Source of the DNA: Ariolimax columbianus
Taxonomy: Eukaryota; Mollusca; Gastropoda; Stylommatophora; Arionidae
Direction of reading: 5' to 3'
Length of the DNA stretch: 64,000 nucleotides
Assembly: GCA_036924085.1 (NCBI GenBank)
Contig: JAVGWX010000013.1
Coordinates: 63,625,157 to 63,689,156, forward strand
The notes beneath the pieces are model-generated. The model was not told the origin of the DNA. It did not search any database and saw only the letters and a list, made by a program, of their open reading frames with translations. How positions within the stretch are numbered: position 1 is the stretch's first letter; every line of letters starts with the position of its first letter. Below are positions 21,120 through 32,034 of this stretch, piece by piece. The translations under genes were made by a program, and so were the position numbers.

Positions 21120-21460
21120 TACACACATACATACATATGTATGTATGTATGCATGCATGTATGTATGCATGTATGTATGTATGTATGTATGTATGTATGT
21201 ATGTATGTATGTATGTATGTATGTATGTATGTATGTATGTATGTATGTATGTATGTATGTATGTATGTATGTATGTATGCATGTATGTATGTATGTATGT
21301 ATGTATGTATGCATGTATGTATGTATGTATGTATGTATGTATGTATGTATGTATGTATGTATGTATGTATGTATGTATGTATGTATGTATGTATGTATGC
21401 ATGTATGTATGTATGCGTGTATGCATGTATTCGTGTATGCATGTATGTGTGTATGTAAAC
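21120..21460. repeat. (ATGT)n microsatellite
   Basis: About 80 tetranucleotides with occasional ATGC variants. The many overlapping long frames in all readings are artefacts of the repeat. Confidence 0.97.
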
Positions 21461-21569
21461 ACGGTATGCATTTACGTATGAATATATGTATGCAGATGTG
21501 TATATATAAATATATAACACATAAATACATATGTTTATATACTCCCTCATAACCCCCATGTAGAAGTAA

Positions 21570-22085
21570 TTTGAAGGATATTTCTTATTTAACCAATGTC
21601 TCTCTCCTATGACATTAATAAATAATCTAAGACATTTAATTTCATCTGTTGCAATTTTGCTCTCCTGTGCCATTGCTAATAACCACGTCTGACAATGACG
21701 GCACAAAGTTGCTATAAATACGTTGTTTATCAGTTGCTGTTTTGTTGACAAGCTAGTGTTTGGTTGCTTACGTAGTAATTACAACTGATAAGTTACAGCA
21801 GAAGATTGCAGGTATCTGGTTTCAATATCTATTTCCAGCTTTTCCCCCCTTCTGTATAAATATGTCCCTGTATTTGAACTCTTGGGCATGTTTAAGTTGG
21901 ATATTGTTTACATGTATGTTTAGTGAGCCTAGTGTTTTCCAAATCTTCCCAGTTTCTGTCTTTGATGTGTTAATGTTATAGCCGTAACGTTCAGTGCCAA
22001 GCGTATTCTTGTGTTTTTGTAGGTTATCTTCATTCTCGTACATTAGTCGTCCACAGTCTGCACAAGATTGGTTCATGAGTTGGGT
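21570..22085 (-). pseudogene. LINE reverse-transcriptase remnant
   Basis: The minus strand reads NIQLKHAQEFKY at about 21890, a thumb motif seen before the YLG-type motif, and then in another frame TKQQLINNVFIATLC at about 21740. Multiple frameshifts and stops. It resembles the remnant at 23740-24280. Confidence 0.6.
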
Positions 22086-22260
22086 TCTCTCCTCCTCCTA
22101 CATCTTCTTCTTTTTCCTTTTCTTCTTCTTCATTTTCTTCTTCTTCCTCTTCATCTTCTTCTTCTTCCTCTTCATCTTCTTCTTCTACTACTACATCTTC
22201 TTCTTTTTCCTTTTCTTCTTCTTCTTTTTCTTCTTCATCTTCTTCTTCTACTTCTAATTC

Positions 22261-22292
<32 letters not shown>

Positions 22293-22330
22293 CTTCTTCT
22301 TCTTCTTCTTCTTCCTTTTCTTCTTTTCGC
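22085..22330. repeat. (TTC)n microsatellite, imperfect
   Basis: Mostly TTC/TTT triplets, with a pure stretch at about 22262-22315. It could have grown from a (GAA)n LINE tail on the minus strand, but no element end is attached. Confidence 0.9.
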
Positions 22331-22469
22331 TTATCCTGTATTGCCGGTTATAAAGAGATCTCTAGAACAAGACCTACTGTGTGCATCATTCACTGCCTCA
22401 TATTTCCGTAAGCCACCTTTTTATTGGTTGGTCTTTATCCTTGAATCCGTTGTATCTAAATAGCATTAC

Positions 22470-22650
22470 TTCTTGGATGGAGGTAGGGGTGCTGTGTGGT
22501 GGTAGTATTATTACATGGCCAAATCGTTTGAGCTGCTATCTTTTGGTGTAGTCTAATACTGGTGTTGTTCCTACTAGTCTCCTGATGTCATCGTTTCTGA
22601 TCACGTCTTTCCTTGTTACGCCGTATATATTTTCCGCCAACGCCAATCGG
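22470..22650 (-). pseudogene. LINE RT C-terminal fragment
   Basis: The minus strand encodes YGVTRKDVIRNDDIRRLVG followed by LKRFGHVI, the conserved C-terminal region of invertebrate LINE reverse transcriptases. Stops are present. Confidence 0.6.
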
Positions 22651-22839
22651 CAAGGCACCTGATGATGATTATTATGATGTTACGATTTGTCGTTTTTCAG
22701 TTGATGTTCTTGTCCAGTTGTGACATAGATATCATAGTGTCGGGACGACAATCATGTTGCATAAAGCTCTTGTTTGTAGTTATTGTCACCTGCTTTCAAT
22801 TAAATAATGGGGTTAATTGTCCAATGATCTGAATGGTCC

Positions 22840-23390
22840 TATTACATCTTTGTTATATTTCCGCTGTAATTGTTCCGTCTGCTGATAACGTGCCCACTAA
22901 GTCTGTTTAATTTGTTGCTTTGCAAACTCACCGCTCTTAGACTAAAAATATTTCTTGGTATCTAATCTGGACCTTTCTTTAATTAAGTTGCGATTGTTCC
23001 GTCTTGTTCTTGTGGGTGGTTGTTTTTTGTAAAACTTGTAAGTCTAATTTATCCTTTCCGTTGATCATATTATAAACCTTTATTATGTGACATCGAATTC
23101 CTCTCTTTTCTAGACATTGTAGGATGGTTTATCTGAGTCTTTCTTCATTGCTATAATTCCAGAATCCCACTATCAGCTTTGTCTCTCTTCTTTGCATTCT
23201 TTATCCCCTCTACGATAAGTACTCCACACCTGTACACAGTACTCCAATCTAAGTCTAACTAATGCTTTATACAGTTGACAATCACTTCCTTGCTTCTATG
23301 TTTAATATTTCTTTTCATCATACTTAACACTGAATTTGTCTTTTCTACTGCTACCTGGACTTGTTCACTCACCTTACTTTACCTGCATGA
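22840..23390 (-). pseudogene. CR1/L2-like reverse-transcriptase remnant
   Basis: The minus strand reads QVSEQVQVAVEKTNSVLSMM near 23360, then LDLDWSTVYRCGV and a downstream part matching the better preserved fragment at 42200-42674. Frameshifts and stops throughout. It ends about 80 bp upstream of the first coding exon of GPCR gene 1. Confidence 0.65.
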
Positions 23391-23488
23391 TATATTATGA
23401 CAATTTTGTGTTTTCTGCCTGGCGTTTCCCACTTTCGGAAATAGAACAATTAAAACTCGATTATCTATTTCTTCAGGCGCCTATCACG

Positions 23489-23717
23489 ATGGTAAACTCC
23501 AGTCCCTTCCTTACAACTGTGCTTGTCGTTGACAATGTCACAATAGAAGAGTCCAGCGACGTGCTAGTCAGCGGCGGCGCTTTACTAATCGTCCAATGGG
23601 TCGTCTACGCAGTTATCTGTCAGTTCATTGCAGTTTTTGGTATCCTGACTAACATCATGAACATCGTGTGCTTTGTCCAACAAGGATTCAAGGAATCAGT
23701 GAATATCAGTCTGCTTG
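23489..23717 (+). CDS. GPCR gene 1, coding exon 1
   Basis: ATG at 23489 follows an acceptor by 12 bases. The exon ends CTTG with donor GTAGGT at 23718. It codes the extracellular N terminus, TM1 and the start of loop 1. The frame is open upstream of the ATG, but that part is antisense LINE debris. Confidence 0.87.
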
Positions 23718-26700
23718 GTAGGTTTATACTATAGTTAGTTTTTATTCCACTTGTGCTGTTGAGCGCCGTGGGGAGCTGAAGTTGTCTATCCTTCGCCAAG
23801 TACGATGCGTCGATCAATGTGAGCCAGTGTCTTTGCACAATCACTCTAATGACATCTGTCCACCTGTCTTGCGCCCCCCCCCCACCCTTGCCCTGTAGCC
23901 ACATCTACCATCATTGAAAGCCATCAGTGGAAGTTTATGAGGGTGCATTCTCATGAGATGACCAAACCAACTTATTTTAGGCCTGGAAATGTGTTCGACA
24001 CAAGACGTAGTGCCGAGCATACTTCGAATGTCGTCGTTCCGCATTCTGTCTCTCCTGGTAATACCAATGACTTTCCTCAAACACTTCACTTCACAAGTCG
24101 AAATTCTGCTCTCACGTACTCTAGACAGAGGACATGTTTGGCACTGGAAGCACAGAGTCGGCATAACTATACTGTTTATCAGTTGTTGCTTTGTTGCCAA
24201 ACTAATACTCGGGTGTCTAAACAGTGCGAACAGCTGATTAGTCACTGCAGATGCTTTCTGCCACCTAGTCACAATTTCCCTGTCGATCCTACCGTCTGCC
24301 GAAAAATACTGCCCAAATACTTGAACTCATGGACCTGTTGGAGAGCAATATCATTTAGACTTATCTTCAGTGGCCCAGGTGTTCAACTGATCATCATAGT
24401 TTCTTGTTTTATTCTTAGTCTTAATCTTAGTCTTAGTCTTAATCGGCCTGTACATCTACAAAGGTGGTCTCTGCCTTAATTTTAGTCTTAATCTTGATCA
24501 TAATATTAGTCTTAATCCTAGTCTTAATCTTAGCCTTAATCTTAGGTTTAGACAGTCTTAGTCTTAGTCGACTTGTACATTTACAAGGGTGGTTGCCTTT
24601 GTGCAGGTCACAACTCTTGTGCGAGTTGGTGGTAGCTGGTTGTTGCATATATCTGCTTAGTGGGTTTGGCTCGAGCAGTACTGTGTTGTTTAGCTTTGTA
24701 TAGGTCCCAGCTCAGTTTTCAGTCGTTACAGTCTGGTGGCAAGGGTTGTCCAGTGGAATGCTAACTTGTTTGTCTACGAGGAGGTCTTTATTTTGTCAAG
24801 TGGGTACCACGCTTTGGAAATATCGGAAGTAAAACGAACTCAGTTTGTAAAATACGTCGCGACTTCCATAGAAAGTGGCCTTTATTTAAATAAATTCTCT
24901 CGGTTTGCCTTAACAATGACAACAAACGTAATAGTGATATTTATTTTAGAAGCTATTTTTGTAGAACGTTTCATCTTCTATTTATTGTGTTATTGTCAGG
25001 TCTGGCCATTTCTGACATTGGATGCCTGATAGCAATGTTCTGGACAACAATATGTTCCAATCCAGCATTCATCGATCTAGACCTGGTTTTCGAGCCAATG
25101 GAGTTTCAATACCTGACAGGGGCGTGGCCACACGTAATTTTTTCCCGTGTGACTAGCTGGATAACTGCCTTCATCACGATGGAGAGATGCCTCTGTGTGA
25201 CTATGCCCCTCAAGGTTGGAGAATCTATACATTATTAACTATTTCTGTCACTTTTTTGTTGAAGAGAGGTGGTGGGGAGATTACGTTTCTTGTCCTAGAC
25301 CAAGTGTGATGTGCTTGCTGTATTAAAGTCGTGCTGTCTGCCAACTGGTTTGACTCAGTTCAGTCATGGGCCACTTCAGACAGGCTATCTGACTCACCCC
25401 TTGAAATGTCACATTCCCCGCAGACTAAATAACTGAACTCATAATATGCCAAGGTATATATTCAATCCATACTCCACACAGAGAAAAAAAAAATTCACGG
25501 TTTAAAACACAACAAATCACCGTCGAGAAAGATCCTTTCACAGAATCCAGCCCTAAAACCAACTTCATATCCATCTTTGTTTCTCGAACACTCTATTATA
25601 GTTGATAGTTGACACATGCAAGTTTCGTAATTTAGTCAGCCTTGCAGTGTGACGTTTCATAGGGATTTCTCCGTGTCAGAAGGTCTGTATAGGTTCAGTT
25701 TAGCTCATCCTCCTGAGATCGATGGGACACCCATGCTGAAACGTTCACAATCCTGCGTCACCTCTCTCTATCTGCGGTTGCTTTTTGTGCCTCCTCTGGT
25801 CGTAGATTAATCATTTCATGATGTTGTCTTCCCATCGTTTTCTCTTACATCATCGCTTGCCTTGTACTGTGCCCTGTAGTATGGTATTTGTAAGTCTATT
25901 AGACCTCAAGACGTGGCCATACTAATTCAGCTTTCGCTTTTTAATAGCTGTGAAGAGATCGTCGTAAAGCCCACTTGCATTCTCGATTATTCGACGTATT
26001 TCATCATTTATGATACGGTCTGTAGGTGAATTTAGTTGCCTTCTAAAACATCTCATCGCCATGACCTGGATTCTTCTCTGTAAGTTTTCTGTAATGGTCC
26101 ACGTTTCCATGGTTTGGCTTGGTTTGGCTTGGTTTGGCTTCTTTCGTTCTCACTCTTCCGCTACCAAACCATGAAAGGGCTTGAGTAGCAGAATGTAGTC
26201 CAGAGAACGGAATGCGTTGTGTCGTAGTTTGCAGCTTGACTGCGATATTTGCACTTTTCGGTCCAATACATCCGACTTCAGCAAGCATTTTTTGAGTGCC
26301 GGGTTAGCATTCCCTCTTCGATCCCTTCTCCTTAGCCAGTCTGCCCTGCTGCAGCCTGTTATCCAGGATCACTGCGTGGAGGTATAGAAGGGTCTTGGCA
26401 GCTCTGGTTCGCTGGCCCTGACGCTAGCAGTCAGCTTTGGGTCGCTGACCACTGCAGCTCATGTGCTGCTCAGAATCTTGATCCCCATGGTTTGTCTAAT
26501 GTACTGTAAATGTAAATTGTGTATTCATAGTATAATTTTAGTTATCACCCGAGTATTGTCCGGGACGAATAGAAGGGAGTCACTGTAATCTTCCCAGCAT
26601 GTCGTGAGAAATGCAAAGGGAGGGGTGGGGTGGGGGTTGTGAAGGTTGTGCTTTCGACTAGCAATCTGACAATGCTAAAAGCTAGGAACAGCTAAAATGT

Positions 26701-28752
26701 TAAGGCGTTTGTCTCTCAAGACATGAAAGCACGACACGTTGAGGTTTCGAGTCTCACAACTCAATAAATGAAATCATGAAATTTGAGGTTTCGAGTCTCT
26801 CACAACATGAAATGAAAGCATGAAACTTTGAGGTTCCGAGTCTCACAACTCAAGAAATGAAAGCATGAAACGTTTATGTTTCAAGTCTCACAACTCAAGA
26901 AATTAAAGCATGAAATTTGAGGTTTCGAGTCTCTCACAACTCATGAAATGAAAGCATGAAATTTGAGGTTTCAAGTATCACAACTCAAGAAATGAAAGCA
27001 TGAAACGTTAATGTTTCAAGTCTCACAACTCAAGAAATTAAAGCATGAAATTTGAGGTTTCGAGTCTCTCACAACTCATGAAATGAAAGCATGAAATTTG
27101 AGGTTTCAAGTCTCACAACTCAAGAAATGAAAGCATGAAACGTTTATGTTTCAAGTCTCACAACTCAAGAAATGAAAGCATGAAATTTGAGGTTTCGAGT
27201 CTCTCACAACTCATGAAATGAAAGCATGAAATTTGAGGTTTTGAGTCTCACAACTCAAGAAATGAAAGCATGAAATTTGAGGTTTCAAGTCTCACAACTC
27301 AAGAAATGAAAGCATGAAACGTTTAGGTTTCGAGTCTCACAACTCAAGAAATTAAAGTATGAAATATGAGGTTTCGTGTCTCTCACAACTCATGAAATGA
27401 AAGCATGAAATTTGAGGTTTCAAGTATCACAACTCAAGAAATGAAAGCATGAAACGTTTATGTTTCAAGTCTCACAACTCAAGAAATTAAATCATGAAAT
27501 TTGAGGTTTCGAGTCTCTCACAACTCATGAAATGAAAGCATGAAATTTGAGGTTTCAAGTCTCACAACTCAAGAAATGAAAGCATGAAAGGTTTATGTTT
27601 CAAGTCTCACAACTCAAGAAATTAACGAATGAAATTTGAGGTTTCGAGTCTTTCACAACTCATGAAATTAAAGCATGAAACGTTTGAGGTTTCGAATTTC
27701 ACAATTCCCACGCGTACCCTGGTCTCTTTAGACACCCCAAGAGCGATAGCTGAGTTCGCTTGGCTTGGCTTCGTACCTTCTCAATCTCCCGCTATCAAGC
27801 CCTGTAAAGGGCTTTGCAAGTATCAGAATGTAGTCCGGAGAACGAAATGTATTATGTCGTACATTACAGCTTGACTGCAATATTTGTACCGTTCGGTCCA
27901 ACACATCTGATATCAGCAGGCCTTTTTTGAGTACCGGGTTAGCCTTCCCTCTTCTGTCCCATCTACTTATCCAGTCTGCTCTGTGCCAGCGTGTTATCCA
28001 GGATCACCGATTGGAGGTGTAGAAGTGTCTTGACAGCTCTAGTTTGCTGGCCCATGATGCTAACAGTCAGCTATAGATCGCTGACCGCTGCAGCTTAGCA
28101 TCTTGATCACGATAACTGAGTTGAAATGTTGTTTATTCTGTAATCACATAATTCTTCATGTCTGTAGGTGAAGTCCGTCATGACACGACGTCGAGTCGTC
28201 ACAATTATCACATCGATCTTCGTAATTCTCATTGGAAGTGTTGCGCCAGTCTATTACGTCAACAGATTGTCTTGGACGTTTTCCTCTTCTAGGAACAGAA
28301 GCATCATTGGTCTTGTGTTCACAGATGATAGAGAGAAGGTTGAAGCTGTTAACTTTGCTGTGAACCACGTGTTCGTTCAAGTCACCGCCTTTGTTACTCT
28401 TACCGTCTGCACAGCTGTACTAGTCGCCAAACTTCACATCAGCAACAAATGGCGGCAAAAGTCTACAACAAGATTGAACAGTGTCTCAAGTCGCGATCAG
28501 AGAGTAACCAAAATGGTAGTTGTCATTTCTGCGCTGTTTATCGCGTGTTTTATTCCAATTTCTGTGGTCGTTGTTGGAATGATTGTTGAGCCAGAGTTTT
28601 CCATTGAAGGAAAGTACAGCAACCTTTTCCTGTGTGTCTGTGGAGTTGGCTTTGTGCTTGAGTCAACAAATTCCTCAATGAACATTTTCATTTATTATCA
28701 TATGAGCAGCAAATACCGAGCTGTTCTAAGGCGGCTACTCTGCATATATTGA
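23489..28752 (+). CDS. Rhodopsin-like GPCR, gastropod chemosensory-receptor-like (gene 1)
   Basis: Predicted 342-residue seven-helix plasma-membrane receptor from three exons: 23489-23717, 25000-25214, 28168-28752. Introns are 1282 bp (phase 1) and 2953 bp (phase 0). The N terminus has two N-glycosylation motifs (NSS, NVT). TM1 is in exon 1 (QWVVYAVICQFIAVFGILTN) and runs into NISLLGLAISD at the first junction. TM2-TM3 are in exon 2, with ERCLCVTMPLK after TM3 where class A receptors have DRY. TM4-TM7 are in exon 3, with NIFIYY at the end of TM7 in place of NPxxY. An acceptor (TTCTTCAG, ending 23476) just before the ATG suggests a non-coding first exon. The structure matches gene 2 exactly. 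Ligand unknown; it is an orphan peptide- or odorant-type receptor if not chemosensory. Stop codon is TGA at 28750-28752. Confidence 0.88.
23740..24280 (-). pseudogene. LINE RT C-terminal fragment in intron 1 of gene 1
   Basis: The minus strand encodes SLATKQQLINSIVMPTLC, EVKCLRKVIGITRRDRMRND and ISWFGHLMRMHPHKLP, the usual C-terminal block of endonuclease-RT LINEs, open over ~140 codons. It is antisense to the host gene. Confidence 0.75.
24413..24565. repeat. Degenerate TCTTAG/TCTTAA repeat
   Basis: A run of ~6-bp units (TCTTAG, TCTTAA and CCTTAATC-like variants), broken by a short block around CGGCCTGTACATCTACAAA that recurs at 24567-24590. Confidence 0.75.
24560..24720 (+). repeat. Partial copy of the dispersed repeat of 940-1600
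   Basis: Shares the order CTTAGTCGA-CTTGTAC, GGTTGCC-TTTGTGCA and GGTTTGGCTCGAGCA with 940-1085. Located in intron 1 of gene 1. Confidence 0.55.
25000..25214 (+). CDS. GPCR gene 1, coding exon 2
   Basis: Acceptor TATTGTCAG ends at 24999; donor AAG/GTTGGA at 25215, a weaker donor than that of gene 2 (GTGAGA). Length 215 bp, the same as exon 2 of gene 2. It encodes TM2, extracellular loop 1 and TM3. Confidence 0.87.
25730..26106 (-). pseudogene. LINE RT C-terminal fragment in intron 2 of gene 1
   Basis: The minus strand encodes METWTITENLQRRIQVMAMR followed by INDEIRRIIENA and KKRKLN, then in other frames YGHVLRSNRLTNTILQGTVQ and KRKRWEDNIMK. These are consecutive C-terminal RT motifs. The SINE-like repeat at 26117-26484 is inserted at its upstream edge. 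Confidence 0.7.
26117..26484 (-). repeat. ~360-bp SINE-like repeat
   Basis: The plus strand starts with two GGCTTGGTTT units and ends at ATCTTGATCC. Direct repeats CCATGGTTTG lie at 26107-26116 and 26485-26494, so it was inserted as a retroposon. Confidence 0.85.
26700..27705 (+). repeat. ~45-bp minisatellite in intron 2 of gene 1
   Basis: About 21 units of 44-46 bp containing GAAAGCATGAAATTTGAGG and TTTCGAGTCTCACAACTC. Two variants (AAATTTGAGG and AAACGTTTATG) recur in an ordered pattern, giving a higher-order period of two to three units. The unit contains GGTTTCGAGTCTC, close to a polymerase III B box, and the array starts inside a tRNA-like head near 26697-26757. Confidence 0.92.
27757..28109 (-). 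repeat. ~360-bp SINE-like repeat
   Basis: Direct repeats CGATAGCTGAGTT (27744-27756) and CGATAACTGAGTT (28110-28122) flank it, differing at one base. It ends only ~58 bp before the acceptor of exon 3 of gene 1. Confidence 0.83.
28168..28752 (+). CDS. GPCR gene 1, coding exon 3
   Basis: Acceptor TCTGTAG ends at 28167. The exon encodes VKSVMTRRR, TM4 to TM7 and a short tail. The loop between TM5 and TM6 holds SNKWRQKS and RDQRVTKM, basic stretches typical of G-protein contact. Confidence 0.9.
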   Translation: MKSVMTRRRVVTIITSIFVILIGSVAPVYYVNRLSWTFSSSRNRSIIGLVFTDDREKVEAVNFAVNHVFVQVTAFVTLTVCTAVLVAKLHISNKWRQKSTTRLNSVSSRDQRVTKMVVVISALFIACFIPISVVVVGMIVEPEFSIEGKYSNLFLCVCGVGFVLESTNSSMNIFIYYHMSSKYRAVLRRLLCIY

Positions 28753-28919
28753 ATACGAACAATCATTGTACGTCAAGATTGTACGTCAAGATTGTATGAA
28801 TGAGCAGAAGTCAGTATTTTCAAAGTAAACAGAAACTATTTCATCTAACGAATTTATTATCTTCACTGGAGAACTCATTCTTTGCTCCCTGTATCAACTG
28901 TGGACTTTAATCAAATCTT
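28753..28919. other. Probable 3' UTR of GPCR gene 1
   Basis: Follows the TGA at 28752. It holds a short tandem duplication (TTGTACGTCAAGA twice, 28767-28795). No AATAAA signal is seen here. Confidence 0.4.
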
Positions 28920-29890
28920 TTGAAAGATAGATCATGACATCTGAGATGAGATGCCTCCGAAAAACAACCAACGTAAATAGGAAAGACAGAATGTGCAAAG
29001 AAGATGTGTGAAAAATAGTTGAAGCAAAACCCTGCACTGAATATATTGACGAGGAGAGAATCGAATGGCTCGGCCACCTAATATTCTTCTTCTCCTTCTT
29101 CTTCGTCCGCTGTCAAATGGTCAACTTGAATTGGTTCGAAGAAAGCAGCGGTCACCCTCAGGCTGTCGACACTACCGTAGAGCTTATCTAGTGTTGGCAC
29201 TGGTGATGGTCACATGTGCTTTCTCTGGTTCTCGTATGTCGGGCAATTTTGCAGCAGATGTTCAGGTGTAATTTTACCTTTACCCCAGGTGCATTCGTCA
29301 GTAGCACTAATCTTCCGTTTATTAAATAGATGGTACCTCAGTCTGTTGTGGCCTGTGGGGAGTCTGAAGACCACGATCTGCTCTCTTCTGTTCAACTGAT
29401 AATAAGCATCATTTTTGTGTAGCCAGTATGTTCTGTTTCCCATTTGACCATGTATCTAGCCCTAATAGATCTTTTGAACTCTTCATAGGTCACTCTAGAA
29501 TCTGCTTGTGGTAACCTTGCACCTCCTTTTTGCCAGTCGGTCTGCCTCCTCGTTGCCATGAGTGTTACAGTGGGATCGAACCCACTGTACCACTACTCTA
29601 TAGAGTATGGACTGCTGGCATAGTTGACAGAGTACTGCTCTTAAGTCATTAAGTCACTGCTGTATGATGAGGCCACCTAATGAGAATATAATTTGACCAA
29701 CTACCACTGTACACCTATACTCTGGTTTTCCTAACCGTGGCAGACTGAGAACTAGATGGATCTAAAATGTTGGGGATATTATAAATCGTCATGTGATTAC
29801 GACTACTTTAGCGACGCGTCTGGCCCTAGACAGAAAACTACGGCTCCCCACGACGCCTCACTGCATATGTGGATAAGACAAGACTACAAG
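28920..29890 (+). pseudogene. LINE RT C-terminal remnant, split by an insertion
   Basis: Outside the insertion at 29083-29670 the plus strand reads MRCLRKTTNVNRKDRMC and IEWLGHL, then continues after 29682 with RKLRLPTTPHC near the end. These are the motifs of the 23740-24280 family. Stops are present. Confidence 0.65.
29083..29670 (-). mobile_element. Old subfamily LINE 3' fragment (copy F) with TSD
   Basis: The minus strand encodes YQLNRREQIVVFRLPTGHNR and HLLQNCPTYENQR, plus RNase H C-terminal sequence, with frameshifts. It ends in TGACAGCGGACGAAGAA and a GAA-rich tail. Perfect 11-bp duplications GGCCACCTAAT lie at 29072-29082 and 29671-29681. Confidence 0.85.
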
Positions 29891-30440
29891 TGTATATTTC
29901 TGAAAGTTTGTTTGTTTGTTTAAATGACTGAAGACACTATGACTAGCCAACAGAACAATATATCGAGCAGAAATTGTCAATAAACAGTTTATGCATCTTA
30001 TTTCACGTAGTTCTGTCGTTTCATTCACGAGTTATAGGCACTTCATTGTGCATTTATACTTGGTTTAGAGATTACTCATACGGCGTCGTAGAAATGTGTT
30101 GCACTGTTAATGACTTAATGGAGAGGAAATAGAATAACTGTGTAAGATATAGCGGTTTTTTAGTTGCGTCATCTGCTGAATGACTGGTCAACTCCTGCCA
30201 GCGAATGCAACGAATGGAAATAGATGGGACCCAGAACAAAGCCAACCAACATGTTGAAGAACGGGTCGATTAAGATTAATATTTAAACTACAAAAAGCCG
30301 TCGGCTACCTGGCAGCAGGCATAATCTACCTGATTGTATACCGGTAATCCAAGTAAGTAAGTATTGCATTGCTTATCTTTTCTTTCTAACTATTATTTCT
30401 TTAGATTTACAATTTTAAAAATAAATAATATATTACGCTG
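29891..30440. other. No gene recognised
   Basis: AT-rich sequence without motif or related copy in the window. Confidence 0.4.
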
Positions 30441-30444
30441 ACTA

Positions 30445-30520
30445 GCGCAGTGGTAGAAAACTCGCTTTTCATGGTGAAAGTACGGGATTCAACTCTTTTT
30501 ACCTGCAGAGCACCAGTCGA
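30445..30520 (+). repeat. tRNA-like head of a SINE
   Basis: A-box-like ACTAGCGCAGTGGTAG and B-box-like CGGGATTCAACTC at tRNA spacing. No complete clover-leaf; probably a SINE or tRNA relic. Confidence 0.45.
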
Positions 30521-30597
30521 CTCAACTGTACAATGGTACCTAGATTACGACCAGGTTTTCTGAGCTATTGAATGATGTCTTAACTTTGTTACCGATT

Positions 30598-31095
30598 CAG
30601 GAAAGTAGTGATTCAGTGGATTCCTTGTCATTTCAGCAAACTTGGCAAATAGGAGGCCGACATACTGGCAAGAGAAGGCAGAACGCTGCCTCAACCTATT
30701 GTATGTATAATTTATGATGAGACCAAGTGGTTTTTAGGTGCAAATAAAAAAACAATTGGTAAGCAGAGCAAACCAGGATGATGCTTACTACAAGCTAAAC
30801 AGGAAGAAGTGCTCATGTGGTGATTTCCTGTCTCTGCACAAGTCACACCAGGGTATGATATCATCTATTCAACAAGTTCAAATTAGAACATAATGATGAC
30901 TATGTCTGTGGCAATGATAAAATTACTGCTGACAACAGAAGTGTCCAACATACAAGTTACAGAGACGGTAAATTTGGCCATCTTCCGTTCCAATCCATGA
31001 CAAGCTCTTTTGAGATCTCAATAACCTCATGCGGACCACTGCTTTCTTTAGAGACATTCAAGTTGACGCTTGAAGGCGTACACAGAAGGAGAATA
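30598..31095 (+). pseudogene. Ancient copy of the RNase H LINE
   Basis: Degenerate counterpart of the last ~500 bp of copy A. VIQWIPCHFSKLGK-EADILA matches the RNase H end, with PGYDIIYSTSS and FRDIQ-like remnants of the C terminus, ending AAGGCGTACACAGAAGGAG. Many stops and frameshifts. Confidence 0.65.
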
Positions 31096-31195
31096 GAGTT
31101 TTAAAACGGAATCTGTTTGAGATTGTGATTGTGGATTCCTATATGAGATTGAATGGACAAAAAGATAATGTTCGGATCCTATCCCCTTTTAATTT

Positions 31196-31557
31196 GGCTT
31201 GGCTTGACTTCGTTCGTTTTCAATCTCCAGCTACCAAACCCTGACACGGGCCTAAGTAGCAGAATGTAGTCCAGAGAATGGGAATGCGTTGTGTCGTAGT
31301 TTACAGCTTGGCTGCGATATTTGCACCTTTCGGTCTAACACATCCGACTTCAGCAACCATTTTTTGAGTACCGGGTTAGCATTCCCTCTTCGATCCCTTC
31401 GCCATTTCCAGTCTGCTCTGTTGCAGCCTGTTTTCAGGATCACTTCGTGGAGGTGTAGAAGGGTCTTGGCAGTTGTGGTTGGCTGGCCGTGACGCAAACA
31501 GTCAGCTATGGGTCGCTGACCGCTGCAGCTCATGCGCTACTCAGCATCTTGATCCCG
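31196..31557 (-). repeat. ~360-bp SINE-like repeat
   Basis: Near-identical to the other copies. Direct repeats CCTTTTAATTT (31185-31195) and CCTTTTCATTT (31558-31568) flank it with one mismatch. Confidence 0.85.
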
Positions 31558-31568
31558 CCTTTTCATTT

Positions 31569-32034
31569 CAAGTTAAAAGAAAAACGAACGACTATATTAA
31601 CATACATGTTACTGTTTAAATACAAGATGAAAATGTTAATACATAACTTTATGATATTGTAACTAACAGCGTGATTCATTGACCATGGCGTAAAATAAGT
31701 AACGGATCAGAATTCATACAGGAAGGTGTAAACTGTAAAATCTTTCCGGTGGAGTTTATAGATTCAACTACAGAAAATGTTAATGTTTTATATTAATACT
31801 CTGTCAACTATTTCAGTCCTCATTGCTAGGTAAGGAAGTAGAGTTAACATACTAATATGTAATTTTTTCGAAAAGTCGAAGCAATGTGCGAAATTGGAAG
31901 CAATGTGCGATTTGTTTGCATTATTAGTTGTTCCCATTATTTGTTCCCTTAAAATATTATAAATTCTGTTTTGGAATACGTGATAGTTTTTGAATATAAT
32001 GACCATCATCAAGTGATTCAGTTCTGGGACTGGT
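31569..32034. other. AT-rich spacer
   Basis: No gene or repeat recognised. Confidence 0.4.

Noticed and set aside
21062..21751. 229-codon minus-strand frame rich in IHTY repeats
   Set aside because: The middle is a (ATGT)n microsatellite read as codons. Only the first ~60 codons are real sequence, and these are a LINE remnant.
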